64,000 nucleotides of DNA from Sphingobium scionense (GCF_014197035.1 NZ_JACIEU010000021.1:1-64000), one strand, 5' to 3'; counted from the first letter of the stretch, positions 52,174 through 61,428 are shown. The notes: generated by a model from the sequence alone, not told the origin. Made by a program: numbers and translations.

Positions 52174-53451
52174 TCACGCAAAGGGCTCAAGCACTTCACC
52201 GCCGTCCCGCCGAATTCCAACGCAATCGCCACAGAGCCTGAGCGAAGGCACACCCGGCATCGCCTCCGCCGCATTGACGAGACGATAATCGTCGGCCGGA
52301 TCGCCGCAGGCCGAGCAGATGTCGGCGGTCCCCATGCGCTCGATGGAGAGACGGGCGATGGCGGCAAGTCGCGGCTCCACGCGGTCCACGATCGCAAACC
52401 ACAATTCCGAGTGCGGCGTGATGCGCTGCAGATGGAGAGCGGCTTCACCGGGATGGTGGCGCCTCAGCCGACCCAGGGCGACCTCGCGCCGGGTCTGATC
52501 ATTGACGACCAGTTGCCGGTAGAGCGCCACGAGCTGCGCCGTTGTCCGTCGGCCGTTGGTGGCCAGGGCCTGCTGATAGTGAATGAGATTGACGGCGAAG
52601 CGCAGGCCGCCGGTGTGGAATTCGCGAATGGTGCTGATGCAATATGCAAGGAGGCCCCGATCGGGGAAGGATCCGGCGCTCGCCTCCATGGCGTCCAGAT
52701 CATAGTGCCAGGGATTGATCGCATAATCGGCTTGCCACAGGTCGAGATAGCCGCTGTCCCGGTAGACGCGGGCGATCCGCTCGTCCCACTCCGGATGGTC
52801 CTGGACGAGGCGATCAAGGTCGTTGAAGTTCTCGACGGAGGGATCGAGGTCACGCGCGGCGGTCAGGATCCGGTTCTGGACCTCCTGCATCTCGGCGATC
52901 GGGTTGGGACGCGCGGCCCACGCCGCCAGTTCGGCCTGCGACACCGGCTCGGTCATGTCGGGAAGCTCGGCGAGAAGCGGGCTGCGCCGGATGTGCTCGG
53001 GGGTACAATAGTCGGGATCGGGCACAAGGTGGACAGCGGCACTGGCAAAGGCCCGGGCAACAAGGCGTGAACAGAAGAGCTGTTTTGTCCTTGGCCGGAG
53101 GCCGGGCAGGACCGATCGCGCCGCCTCACTTCTGGAATAGCGGGTTCCGATCTCGGAGCGGGCGAAGTCGATCACCGTACCGAGCTGAACATCGGTAAGG
53201 GGCCGACGGAGGCGCAGCACGGCGATATGGCCGTCAGGCCCGTAAAGCTCCCGCTGGATATTGTGCGCCTGCACGCCGTCGTCGGTCGAGTCGATGACCG
53301 ACCCGTGCTGCACGCAGATCATCGCATGCGATACCTGCCCCTTGCTGGCCAGGCGAATGGCCTTGCTCATCTTGCCGCTGGACGCCGTGAGGATGATGTC
53401 CCCCGGCATGAGCCGTTCGACCTTGATCCGGCGGATTTCCTCGTCAGGCAT
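52174..53451 (-). CDS. Permuted papain-fold (YiiX/NlpC-like) protein with C-terminal zinc ribbon
   Basis: A 425-residue protein. The N-terminal region resembles permuted NlpC/P60 (YiiX-like) enzymes: LMPGDIILTASS, VSHAMICVQHGSVIDST with a His (42), and KQLFCSRLVARAFA with a Cys (127), which is the His-before-Cys order of the permuted group. The middle is of unknown fold. The C-terminus holds a four-Cys ribbon (Cys 379, 382, 407, 410). It is the last gene of a four-gene operon, nine bases behind the cyclase-like gene. A protease, amidase or lipid thioesterase role is possible. Confidence 0.7.
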   Translation of the reverse strand: MPDEEIRRIKVERLMPGDIILTASSGKMSKAIRLASKGQVSHAMICVQHGSVIDSTDDGVQAHNIQRELYGPDGHIAVLRLRRPLTDVQLGTVIDFARSEIGTRYSRSEAARSVLPGLRPRTKQLFCSRLVARAFASAAVHLVPDPDYCTPEHIRRSPLLAELPDMTEPVSQAELAAWAARPNPIAEMQEVQNRILTAARDLDPSVENFNDLDRLVQDHPEWDERIARVYRDSGYLDLWQADYAINPWHYDLDAMEASAGSFPDRGLLAYCISTIREFHTGGLRFAVNLIHYQQALATNGRRTTAQLVALYRQLVVNDQTRREVALGRLRRHHPGEAALHLQRITPHSELWFAIVDRVEPRLAAIARLSIERMGTADICSACGDPADDYRLVNAAEAMPGVPSLRLCGDCVGIRRDGGEVLEPFA

Positions 53452-53460
53452 CGGGCACCG

Positions 53461-54237
53461 TCAACCGAGGTTGCTGGAGTCGAGCGTCCCGCGGATCCAT
53501 GCGGCGGGCGGCTGTTCGGTATCGATATAGTCCCGGATCGCCCGCTCGGCGTCCGCAGGCGCCCTGCCGACGCCTGCCTGTGAGGCTATGCGGTCGATAT
53601 GCGGGTGCCGGGCATGAACCCAGTCGAGGACCGTGAGGGCGTCATGGCCAGCGACAGTCCGGCGGGGAAAGCTCGGGGATATCCTGAGGCTGTCCGCGGT
53701 CGTGACGGTAAGGATCGATCCTTTGACGGGGTTGCGGGCATCGAGCTTGTTGGCGGCGATCAGCGCGGTTCCCATGACGGGCAACAATGTCATGAGGCCG
53801 CTTCCCATCGACACGAAATCGTCCGATCCCTCCCGCGTAACGGCGTCCTGGATGATCCTGGGCCATAGGCCCGAGATGTCGGCGAACTCGCCTTCGGCTA
53901 TGGCCGCGCGGGCGAGGCATCCGGCGTTGGATATGTGCCGCATGAGCGCGACGGCGATGGCGGCACAGCGATCGAGCCGGGGCTCGTGAAAGTCCGCGAC
54001 GATGATGAACCCGTCCCCGAACTGGTGGGCGAAGAGGCGGTCTCCGTCATCGCGATAAAGGCGGTTTCCGAGATTGTAGATACCCTCCATGAGTGCCCGC
54101 AGGCCCGCTACGGCCTTGCGGCCGCGCACCCATAATGTGCTGAAGCCTTCAACGTCGATCCAGATCGACCACCGCTTGCCGTCTTCGACCGGGACGGGCT
54201 CGCCCGAACCGTCATGCGCGCTGCCCATCGCCATCAT
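53461..54237 (-). CDS. Class III nucleotide-cyclase-like protein
   Basis: A 258-residue protein. WSIWIDVEGFSTLWVRG and HQFGDGFIIVADF carry the two metal-binding Asp residues (28 and 75) of class III cyclases, 47 residues apart as expected. Later MGTALIAANKLDARNPVKGS aligns with the usual G-x-x-V-N-x-x-x-R-L segment, but the Asn is Ile (160) and the Arg is Lys (164), so transition-state contacts differ. It may make an unusual cyclic nucleotide, as Pycsar cyclases do, or bind nucleotide only. ATG 54237 overlaps the upstream stop as ATGA. Confidence 0.65.
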   Translation of the reverse strand: MMAMGSAHDGSGEPVPVEDGKRWSIWIDVEGFSTLWVRGRKAVAGLRALMEGIYNLGNRLYRDDGDRLFAHQFGDGFIIVADFHEPRLDRCAAIAVALMRHISNAGCLARAAIAEGEFADISGLWPRIIQDAVTREGSDDFVSMGSGLMTLLPVMGTALIAANKLDARNPVKGSILTVTTADSLRISPSFPRRTVAGHDALTVLDWVHARHPHIDRIASQAGVGRAPADAERAIRDYIDTEQPPAAWIRGTLDSSNLG

Positions 54238-56606
54238 CCTGTCATTACTGCGCCGGCACACCCGGCTACGTCGGCGGGCGGCTCGCACCGCTCATGGACC
54301 AGTCCAAGCCTCTGTCCGATCGAACGATCGAGCCCCCGACGGATCTGGACGGCGACATCTCCGCCCAGCTCATTGGGCGAGAGGCCCAGCAGAGCGATCA
54401 GGCGTCGGCGCAGCTCGGGGATATATTTGAGGAACGCACGCGCCTTGGGTTGCCCGGCCAATAGCGTCTCGATCGCGTCGAAGCTCCAGAGGATGGTGAT
54501 CCAGCATTCCATGAAGTCGATGGGCATGCCGGCATAGTCACGCGCCATCATGAGCCGGGTGATTGCCGGACGGCGGCCGCAGAAGAAGCCGACAAGGATC
54601 CGGACGACGAAGCGTGGCCAGGACAGCATAGCCTCCGAACCGTCAAGACCGTGCGGCATTTCGGGGCAGCGCGCCTTGTAGAGGAGGAGCAGGATCCAGA
54701 AGCGCAGGCGCAGGACGTCGCCCGGTCCGAGCAGCTCTTCGCCGGCTTCGAGACCTTCGGCATAGGCAAGCACATGGCGTTCGTAGAGGCGCGCGTCGAC
54801 AGGAGCAGGATCGATGGGCGCCTCCCCCGGCGGCGGAGGCCGCTCGGGGACGCCCCCATCCTCCTCCTCGGGATCGACGTTGTCTCTTTCGTCGTCAGGT
54901 TCGTCAAAAGCGGAATCATGATCTTCGTGCCGCAGGGGGTTTTGGCCGGAGAGAAGATTGAGGAAATCGCGGACGACGTCGCTATGGGTGCCGGCGAGAC
55001 TGTTCGCAGCGGCAAAGCCGGCTCGCCCGCCGCCGGATCGCGCCTGCATGAACGTCTCGTAGCTCAGCGATACACCCGCTTCGGTCGCGCTGTCGCGCTT
55101 GCCCGAAGGCCCGCGCGCGGCCGCAAGCGGAGCAGAGCAGGTCGCATGCTCGAAGTCCGCTCGCGCGAGTGTCTCGAAGGCTTGATGCATCCAGAGGTCG
55201 AAATCGCTTCCCTGGATGAACGGGGCAAGCGCGCGGGCGACAGCGCCCGTGGCGATTTCCCTGCGCCGGCCACGCAGGAGATTGCGGTGCGTCACATGGG
55301 TGATGGTCGAGTGGAAATCGCCTGCGGTGTACCGTGCGAAGCAGAGCGAGTGATGGAGCCCCGGATCGAGGAGTGCGGTGCGCATGTCGCCGGACTGGGC
55401 GAAGGATGTGACCGGAAGGGCAAGGAGCAGATCAGCCTTATTGTCGAGAAGCTCGATGTCGCCTCTATCGAAATCCGGACCTGCGGGGCACCAGATGAGC
55501 ATGCCATCGTCGAGGTCGAAGGTGCCGGGGTGTCGCGCCGCGATCGCCTTGAGAGGAATGGGCGCCGATAGGGTGCGCGGCGGAAGGTCGGACAGCGAGA
55601 TGGGTTCCCCGTCAAGCCAGCGATCGAGTTCGAGGATTTCCCGTGCCGTGCCGCGGGGCAGCCTTCGATAGATGCAGGCCTCGGCGTTGGCGCCCACGGC
55701 CCCGGGAGCGCCCAGCGCCGCTGTCGTGCAATTGGCGCTGCCGAATAGGAGGTGGTCATGGCGGGCGGTGGTCGCAAGGAAGATCTTGGCGTGGGTGAAG
55801 CGCCGGGTGGGCCAGCCAAGTGCGACGATGCGAGGCTTGCCGGCGAAGGGCGCATCGACTGGAAACGCGTGGCCACTGCTGTCGATCGGAAGGATGATCC
55901 GGTCCGGCGCGAGGCGATGGGAGAGATTGGCGAGAGCCGCGAGATCATCGTCCCAATAGGGGCTGATGATCATGAGCGACTGCACCTTCTCGCCCCCGAC
56001 GAAGGAGACGAACTGGTCGCCGATCCCTGCTTGGCCCGGCGCATGGAGGAACGCGATTGCCGACCCGTCCTCCAGTTGATGCAGGGCCGGCCCCGGCGGT
56101 CCGTCCAGCCAGGCTGCGCGCTCGCGTGCCCAGCGCAGGGCATCCCGGGCCGGAGAGCCGTGTGGGGGCACGAGCGCCTCCAAATACCGCCAGATCGACC
56201 GGACCATGGTCCGCTCGGGCCCCTCTTCATCCTTGCATTCGATCTCGATCGCGATTTCGGCATTTCCGGCCAGGCCTGCCGCGGTCAGATTGGCGGAACT
56301 GACGAACGCGCGTGCATTCTCGCGGCCGATCTGCAGAATGATCTTGGGGTGGAAAATCCCGTCCGCCGCTGGCGGACTATGGAGCGCATATTCGCGCCCC
56401 AGCGCTGTGGGGAGGATCGATCCATCCGAGAGGGCAAGCGAGGCCATGCGCGCGTCGGTGAGAAGAAGCAGGTTCGTTGCGCCGCTCGCGATGAGCTGCG
56501 GCAGGAGGATTTGCTCGACGGCGGCGAACTCCACGGCGAAGCTCGTAGCGACCGCGCTGTGAAAGGCGCGCCCGGGACGCCGGCCGAGGCGATCGGGAAG
56601 CCTCAC
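54234..56606 (-). CDS. Two-HKD phospholipase D-fold protein
   Basis: A 790-residue protein. Two HKD-type motifs are visible: HPKIIL with SSAN (His 86, Lys 88, Asn 106) and THAKIFL with GSANCT (His 272, Lys 274, Asn 292). The two together form one active site in phosphodiesterases and nucleases of this family. The rest (about residues 330-790) has no recognisable domain; an acid-rich stretch (DEPDDERDNVDPEEEDGG) separates it. Coupled to the gene upstream and to the cyclase-like gene downstream. Nuclease is more likely than lipase on a mobile element. Confidence 0.78.
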   Translation of the reverse strand: MRLPDRLGRRPGRAFHSAVATSFAVEFAAVEQILLPQLIASGATNLLLLTDARMASLALSDGSILPTALGREYALHSPPAADGIFHPKIILQIGRENARAFVSSANLTAAGLAGNAEIAIEIECKDEEGPERTMVRSIWRYLEALVPPHGSPARDALRWARERAAWLDGPPGPALHQLEDGSAIAFLHAPGQAGIGDQFVSFVGGEKVQSLMIISPYWDDDLAALANLSHRLAPDRIILPIDSSGHAFPVDAPFAGKPRIVALGWPTRRFTHAKIFLATTARHDHLLFGSANCTTAALGAPGAVGANAEACIYRRLPRGTAREILELDRWLDGEPISLSDLPPRTLSAPIPLKAIAARHPGTFDLDDGMLIWCPAGPDFDRGDIELLDNKADLLLALPVTSFAQSGDMRTALLDPGLHHSLCFARYTAGDFHSTITHVTHRNLLRGRRREIATGAVARALAPFIQGSDFDLWMHQAFETLARADFEHATCSAPLAAARGPSGKRDSATEAGVSLSYETFMQARSGGGRAGFAAANSLAGTHSDVVRDFLNLLSGQNPLRHEDHDSAFDEPDDERDNVDPEEEDGGVPERPPPPGEAPIDPAPVDARLYERHVLAYAEGLEAGEELLGPGDVLRLRFWILLLLYKARCPEMPHGLDGSEAMLSWPRFVVRILVGFFCGRRPAITRLMMARDYAGMPIDFMECWITILWSFDAIETLLAGQPKARAFLKYIPELRRRLIALLGLSPNELGGDVAVQIRRGLDRSIGQRLGLVHERCEPPADVAGCAGAVMTG

Positions 56607-58117
56607 CGGGACATTTCTAGGGCGCCAAGCCCAAGCGGGGTCAGCCCCTCCACATCGAGGAGATGGATGTCTTCGAGAAACTGGATCGCCGGCGCGAGGC
56701 GCGGCGTGGTAGCGACCGGCTGATAGCCCGAAAGGAAGACGAGGCGTCCGTCGCGCTGCTCGAACAGGAAGGTATAGTCGCGCTGTCGCCGGAGCTTCTG
56801 CATCGCGACCCAGCTGTGGCGCCGGACGACGCGCTCGATCACATAATCGCCGATCAGATCAGCGACTGTGTCGGACTCATGGCTTTCGAGCCAGTCCAGT
56901 TCGCTGCGCAGCGACCGTGCCGCTCCGCGGCCGGGCAGCCCGCGCGTCGCCGCTCCGGCGAGATCGGGTCGTGCCCGAAGCCGCTGGTGCAAGGCTGCCA
57001 TGAGCATGATGGCAGGGACGGTCCGGCCGACCGGCGCGGCGCGGCTGTTGGTCAGCTCCTCCCATATGGCCCGATAGGGGAAGCTTAGCGGGTCCAGGCT
57101 CAGCCGAAGGCTGCGCCAGCTTGCCTGGAAGGACGCTTCGCCATGACCGGAGAGGTGGCCGACGACCTCCTGGCGGATATCGGAAAGCGTTGGCCCAGGC
57201 CCATCGGCGTTGATGATCGCGATGGCCCAGGCCAGCAGGGCAGCCGACGCCACCTGCATCAGATCCTGGCATTGATAGGCCTCCCAACTGAGGCGTTGGT
57301 CCTCGAGGTGCGCGGGCAAGGCTTCGGCCGGGGGATCGAACAGGTGCCAGCGGACATCCTCGGGTCCGGGGCGTCCGCCCGTGGCGCGCGCTGTCTCCAG
57401 GATGAGCCCGAGCGTGGCGGCGCGGCTCTTTGCGCTTTGCGCGGGCGATGCCTCGCGCGCGAAGAGCAGTGTTTCATAGAAGCGACACTCGTCGCTGTCG
57501 GGCGAGATATGCGAGGGCACGATCGGTTCGAGCCGTTCGAGTTCGTGGATGCTGATGCGGGCCTCGGCGATTTTCCGGGCCAGGAGTTTCGTGCAATCGG
57601 TTCCGACCGCTTGGGCGAAGAGATCGGCCGCGCGCCGGCCGAGATCGCGGGTGACGACCTGTATGCCGTGCCGGTTCTCGGTGAAGAGGCCCATTTCGGC
57701 CATTTGCGTATAATAGGCGCCGCCGAAGACACCGAGCGACTGGCGCAGATAGCGTTCCTGGGACGGGTCGGTCGATGCGGCGGCGGCGAAGTCGATGACC
57801 GGCTCCGCCGCGGCCAATCGGCGATTGGCCCATTCCACGCCGCCCACGCCGCCTTCCCCGGCGCGCGCGGAGACAAGGGCATAGAGGGCCTCGGCACGCC
57901 GTATCCAATTGCGCCAGGCCTCGAAGTCGCTGGAGGCGGCGCTGCGGGCATAAGTTTCGCTCAGCCAGCAATAAAAGCCGTAATAGCGCATCCGCAGGGT
58001 GACGTTGCTGATGCCGGGCAGCAGCGACTGGTAGAGGAGGACACCGCTATTCTGCATCCCGAGCGGATCGAGACCGCGCTTGTCGGCCTTTTCGGTCCAT
58101 TGCGGCAATAGATGCAA
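56603..58117 (-). CDS. DUF6361-like protein of unknown function
   Basis: A 504-residue protein. The N-terminus (RGLDPLGMQNSG, then LLPGISNVTLRMRYYGFYCW) has the layout of DUF6361-type proteins, which carry a similar L-PG-S-x-x-x-R-x-RYY-F-x-W run, though I cannot be sure of membership. The rest is helical with winged-helix-like stretches and a final beta-rich piece (YTFLFEQRDGRLVFLSGYQP). It is the first gene of the operon 58117-52174 and overlaps the PLD gene by four bases, so the two likely work as a unit. Confidence 0.6.
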   Translation of the reverse strand: MHLLPQWTEKADKRGLDPLGMQNSGVLLYQSLLPGISNVTLRMRYYGFYCWLSETYARSAASSDFEAWRNWIRRAEALYALVSARAGEGGVGGVEWANRRLAAAEPVIDFAAAASTDPSQERYLRQSLGVFGGAYYTQMAEMGLFTENRHGIQVVTRDLGRRAADLFAQAVGTDCTKLLARKIAEARISIHELERLEPIVPSHISPDSDECRFYETLLFAREASPAQSAKSRAATLGLILETARATGGRPGPEDVRWHLFDPPAEALPAHLEDQRLSWEAYQCQDLMQVASAALLAWAIAIINADGPGPTLSDIRQEVVGHLSGHGEASFQASWRSLRLSLDPLSFPYRAIWEELTNSRAAPVGRTVPAIMLMAALHQRLRARPDLAGAATRGLPGRGAARSLRSELDWLESHESDTVADLIGDYVIERVVRRHSWVAMQKLRRQRDYTFLFEQRDGRLVFLSGYQPVATTPRLAPAIQFLEDIHLLDVEGLTPLGLGALEMSR

Positions 58118-58190
58118 AGTCTCCCCCGTCGACCGGCCCCGAAGCGGTCAGAATAGTCACCATATTCATGCCCAGCGCAAACGCGTCGCG

Positions 58191-58400
58191 CTATTCGCTT
58201 GCGGGGCCGATCCACAGCAGTTCCAGCAGGCTCGTTCCGCGCTGCCAGGCTTCGATCTGCACGGTCCTGTCGCGATGCGCATGCAGATCATCGGCTGTCT
58301 CGAGCCGCCACACGGGTCCATCCTCGGTTTCGAGCAACGGTCCGCGGTCCGTGAACCGCACTATGCCACGCAAGCGCAGCGGCGCGCCCCTGTCCGTCAT
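58191..58400 (-). CDS. Small protein, DUF5818-like
   Basis: A 69-residue protein (MTDRGAPLRLRGIVRF, then GPLLETEDGPVWRLE and TVQIEAWQRGTSLLEL) with a beta-strand pattern like a small OB or SH3 barrel. Similar short proteins annotated DUF5818 are frequent in sphingomonads, from memory. ATG 58400 is chosen, since the long frame upstream is poorly coding. It precedes the four-gene operon by 73 bases on the same strand. Confidence 0.55.
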   Translation of the reverse strand: MTDRGAPLRLRGIVRFTDRGPLLETEDGPVWRLETADDLHAHRDRTVQIEAWQRGTSLLELLWIGPASE

Positions 58401-58560
58401 GGCCGGCCACCGATGACGTGACGGGCAGCGCGCGGCGCGGACGCGGCATGCGGAAACAGCGAAAAGACCGATCGTGACATGTCCGGTCCATGGCATAGCC
58501 GGGATGGAGGTTGCAATATTGTTCAGTATATGTTCCTCATGCGCCCCAGAGGAACCAGCC

Positions 58561-58950
58561 ATGATCCGCGACTATCTCGCTACCTATGATTTCAACCTGC
58601 CGCTGGATGATGCGGCCGTCGATCCTGAGCTGCCGCTGATCCGCCGCAGGCTGGCGAGCCTTGCCGCAAGCGAAGGCCTCAACGGCGGCTATTATGAGGC
58701 GCAGGAGTTGGCTGAGACCTTTCTTGACGCGGCGCGCGAGGCCAATGCCGAGATCGAGGACGACGCCAGCCCGGCGCGTCAGCGGCTGCGGGCGATCCTG
58801 GCGCGCGATCTCGACTATCAGCGCGAATTGTTCGAGGAGGTTTGCGAATTGCCGCTGGCGGAGGCGGCCGCGCATTTGTGCTGGCTCACCGGGTTGATGA
58901 AGCGGCGGGTCGACATGGCACGACCGATCGCGGCTATTCTGGGCAGATAG
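58561..58950 (+). CDS. Hypothetical helical protein
   Basis: A 129-residue protein I do not recognise: MIRDYLATYDFNLPLDDAAV, then helical Ala/Glu/Arg-rich sequence with ETFLDAAREANAEIEDD and LPLAEAAAHLCWLTGLMKRR. AGAGGA at 58548-58553 sets the start. It is alone between divergent and downstream genes, and its codon use looks like that of its neighbours. Confidence 0.65.
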   Translation: MIRDYLATYDFNLPLDDAAVDPELPLIRRRLASLAASEGLNGGYYEAQELAETFLDAAREANAEIEDDASPARQRLRAILARDLDYQRELFEEVCELPLAEAAAHLCWLTGLMKRRVDMARPIAAILGR

Positions 58951-59339
58951 GACAGGCACCGCCAGGAGCGCGGCTGCCCCGAACCCGCCCTCATTGGCAT
59001 GACCAACGGTTCAGAAGTCTCTACCCGGCCCTGAGCGGACCTTGCGGCGCCCTTCGGGCCTGCCTCGACGGACCTGACGCCCGGCGGTTGATCGGCTCCG
59101 GAGACATGATTTTGTGGACCGAACGTCCGTACAGAAAAGATGTCGTCAGCCCGATCCTGTCATGCCGGGCGGCGGGCAGTTTCCGATAAGCGAATAGGCG
59201 ATAGCAACAATCCGACAGTGCAGCGATCAATTGCTTCGGGACATCAATGGGTTCGGACTTTCGCACCAATAGTCTTGCGAGGGCGTCTTGAGTCCGGCGG
59301 TCGATACGATACGATAAGTTTTCTCCGGGGGGCTATGAC
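58951..59339. other. 389-base region without a clear gene
   Basis: Only short low-quality frames are seen, such as a minus-strand frame 59021-59269, which has no ribosome site or family match. The end (CTCCGGGGGG at 59322-59331) holds the ribosome site of the hydrolase gene. It may hold a promoter for that gene. Confidence 0.5.
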
Positions 59340-60899
59340 TTGCAGCAAAGGCCAGCGCGCCTGAGAAACGGGAACACCGTCAATCCTCGCGGCCTGCCAG
59401 GGTCGTGGCTTGCCTCGCTTGCGGCCATATGGTCGGCAGTCGGCATCTCAACCATGGTCCATGCCGCCACGAAGCCGCCCCGCATTCAGGCGGCGGCGTG
59501 TCAGCTTCTCGACGTGCCACCGGATTGGGCGCTTCGTAATCCGGTCGATTGCGGCTGGGTCACGGTTCCCGCCCATCGCGGTTCAGGCGACATGGCGCCT
59601 CTCAAACTATGGGTGTTTCGCATCCGGGCCTATGAGGATCCGGCGAGGAGCGAGCCCAGGGCCGTCATACGCATGGTGGGCGGACCGATACCGCGTCTTC
59701 AGAACATGTCGACCCTGGACAGTGTCGCCACGAGACTCAGCCGCAGAACGCACGATGTCATCTTCTTCGACTATCGGGGCGTGGGACAGTCCGAGCCGAG
59801 GATGGTCTGCCATGTTGATCCTGTGACGGGCATCGCCATCGCCGATCGTCTCGCATCGAAGATCGCGCAATATGGCGCCTGCCGCCGCCAGATTGCAGCA
59901 AGCGGGGTTGATATGCGTGCGGTCAACAGCCGGGACAACGGCCTGGACGTCGCCGACATTGCGCGCGCGATGGGCTATAAACATTATGCGATCCGCGCGG
60001 GATCCTATTCCAATCTGCCCGCGTTCGACCTCATGCGTACGCGCCCCGATGGACTTTATGCCGCGGCGATCGATACGGTTTCCCCACCCAATTCGCCGCT
60101 CGATAATTTCATCTCCGCCTTCGGTGACGGGATGGAGCGATGGCAGCGCGCTTGCGACCTGCAGCCGGCCTGCAAGGCGCGTTTCCCGGACCTGGCCGCA
60201 ATGCTGGGCACAGCCTTCGATCGGCTGGAGCGGCAGCCGCTGGTCGTTTCGGGTCGACACATGACCGCGCCGGACATTGCGGCCGCGATCTTCGATCTTG
60301 GCTTCGACAGCGAGACGCTGCCCTTCGTGCCGCTGGCGATCGAGGCGGCGGCGAAGGGCGACGCGGCGCTGCTCGTGAAATGGCTCGCGGCCATGCCGCC
60401 CGGCGACTTCACCATGCCCGACATGACGGACCCGCTCGGGCCCACGCATGCGACCCTTGTATGTGCGGAGGGAAGCAAGGGACACAGCTACAGGTCGCTC
60501 CTGCAAGAAGGGATGGCGCGATATCCCTATCTCGCCCGCGCCGCCGGGCCGCTCTCCGCGGTCGATCGGTTATGCACGGCCTGGCGGGGTAACAAGCCGC
60601 CGGCCAATCTGTTCGACGCGCCGGCCGGCGACATACCCGTTCTGCTCCTCTCGGCGGCGCTCGATCCCTCCCGGTCGCCCGCCGACGGCCGGCTGGCCGC
60701 GCGCACGCTGTCCCACGCCACAGTCCTGGAGTTGCCCGGGAGAACCCATCTGGGCGGCGACGCCGACTGCCAATATCATATCGAGGCCGCCTTTCTCGCT
60801 GACCCCGCGCAGCCGCTCGATCACGGATGCGTCGAGGCCATGGACGATCCTGTCTTTGCGCTCGAAGGTTTTGAGCCGTTCCTGGACGGATTGAAGTAA
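59340..60899 (+). CDS. Exported alpha/beta hydrolase (TAP/peptidase S33-like)
   Basis: A 519-residue protein with a hydrophobic signal-like segment (WLASLAAIWSAVGISTMVHA). VIFFDYRGVGQSEP and the nucleophile elbow IRAGSYSNLPAFDLM (Ala-Gly-Ser-Tyr-Ser instead of Gly-x-Ser-x-Gly) come first, then a lid, PVLLLSAALDPSRSP with the acid and LPGRTHLGG with the His. The GGPG oxyanion motif is GGPIPR. Family members cut peptides or esters. The start is a TTG preceded by a good GGGG site eight bases upstream. Confidence 0.78.
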   Translation: MQQRPARLRNGNTVNPRGLPGSWLASLAAIWSAVGISTMVHAATKPPRIQAAACQLLDVPPDWALRNPVDCGWVTVPAHRGSGDMAPLKLWVFRIRAYEDPARSEPRAVIRMVGGPIPRLQNMSTLDSVATRLSRRTHDVIFFDYRGVGQSEPRMVCHVDPVTGIAIADRLASKIAQYGACRRQIAASGVDMRAVNSRDNGLDVADIARAMGYKHYAIRAGSYSNLPAFDLMRTRPDGLYAAAIDTVSPPNSPLDNFISAFGDGMERWQRACDLQPACKARFPDLAAMLGTAFDRLERQPLVVSGRHMTAPDIAAAIFDLGFDSETLPFVPLAIEAAAKGDAALLVKWLAAMPPGDFTMPDMTDPLGPTHATLVCAEGSKGHSYRSLLQEGMARYPYLARAAGPLSAVDRLCTAWRGNKPPANLFDAPAGDIPVLLLSAALDPSRSPADGRLAARTLSHATVLELPGRTHLGGDADCQYHIEAAFLADPAQPLDHGCVEAMDDPVFALEGFEPFLDGLK

Positions 60900-60927
60900 C
60901 CGGGCGCCTCATCGCGCGGCCGAACGC

Positions 60928-61428
60928 TCAGGCGCGGCCGGCGATGGTAGGCACCGATCGGACAAGGCGAAGCTCGTGCGGACGCAATGTGGCAAGGAGC
61001 TTCAGTTCGGCGGCTTCCATGTCCTGCGCGCTCACAAATGCATCGATGGTATACGCGCCGCGCGCGAAGCTGTCGGCCGGAGAGTCTGTCAGGCTGGTAT
61101 GGCTTTTCGGCCAGCAGCACAGCATGAGCCAGGGCCAGTCGGGAGCCTGGGGCTCGTAGCGGGCCACGAGGATGTCCTCGATCTGCAGGGATGAGGGACG
61201 GCGATCGAACAGCGAGGGCGCGACAGGCGCGGAGCGCATTTCGCACAGGAACGCCTCGAATTCCTGCAATTCTGCCAGGCTTTCAAGGATGACGGGATAG
61301 TAGCGGTCAAGCGCGAGCCCGCGACCGGCGAAGCCTGGTGGAATATCGATCAGGAGAATATCGGGAAGCGTCGGCAACGAGCGCTGGTAGTATAGTCTCC
61401 TGGCGGCGAGATCGTCGATGAGGCGCAT
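60928..61428 (-). CDS. Hypothetical protein
   Basis: A 166-residue protein without a family I can name. It has MRLIDDLAARRLYYQRSLPT, ILESLAELQEFEAFLCEMRS and WPWLMLCCWPKS, so it is a mixed alpha/beta cytoplasmic protein with no signal peptide. It follows the PP-loop gene on the same strand after 70 bases and may be cotranscribed with it. Confidence 0.6.
   Translation of the reverse strand: MRLIDDLAARRLYYQRSLPTLPDILLIDIPPGFAGRGLALDRYYPVILESLAELQEFEAFLCEMRSAPVAPSLFDRRPSSLQIEDILVARYEPQAPDWPWLMLCCWPKSHTSLTDSPADSFARGAYTIDAFVSAQDMEAAELKLLATLRPHELRLVRSVPTIAGRA

Noticed and set aside
57143-58111. Plus-strand frame of 322 codons
   Set aside because: Antisense to the DUF6361-like gene, without motif or ribosome site.
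59021-59269. Minus-strand 82-codon frame
   Set aside because: No family motif, no ribosome site and poor composition.
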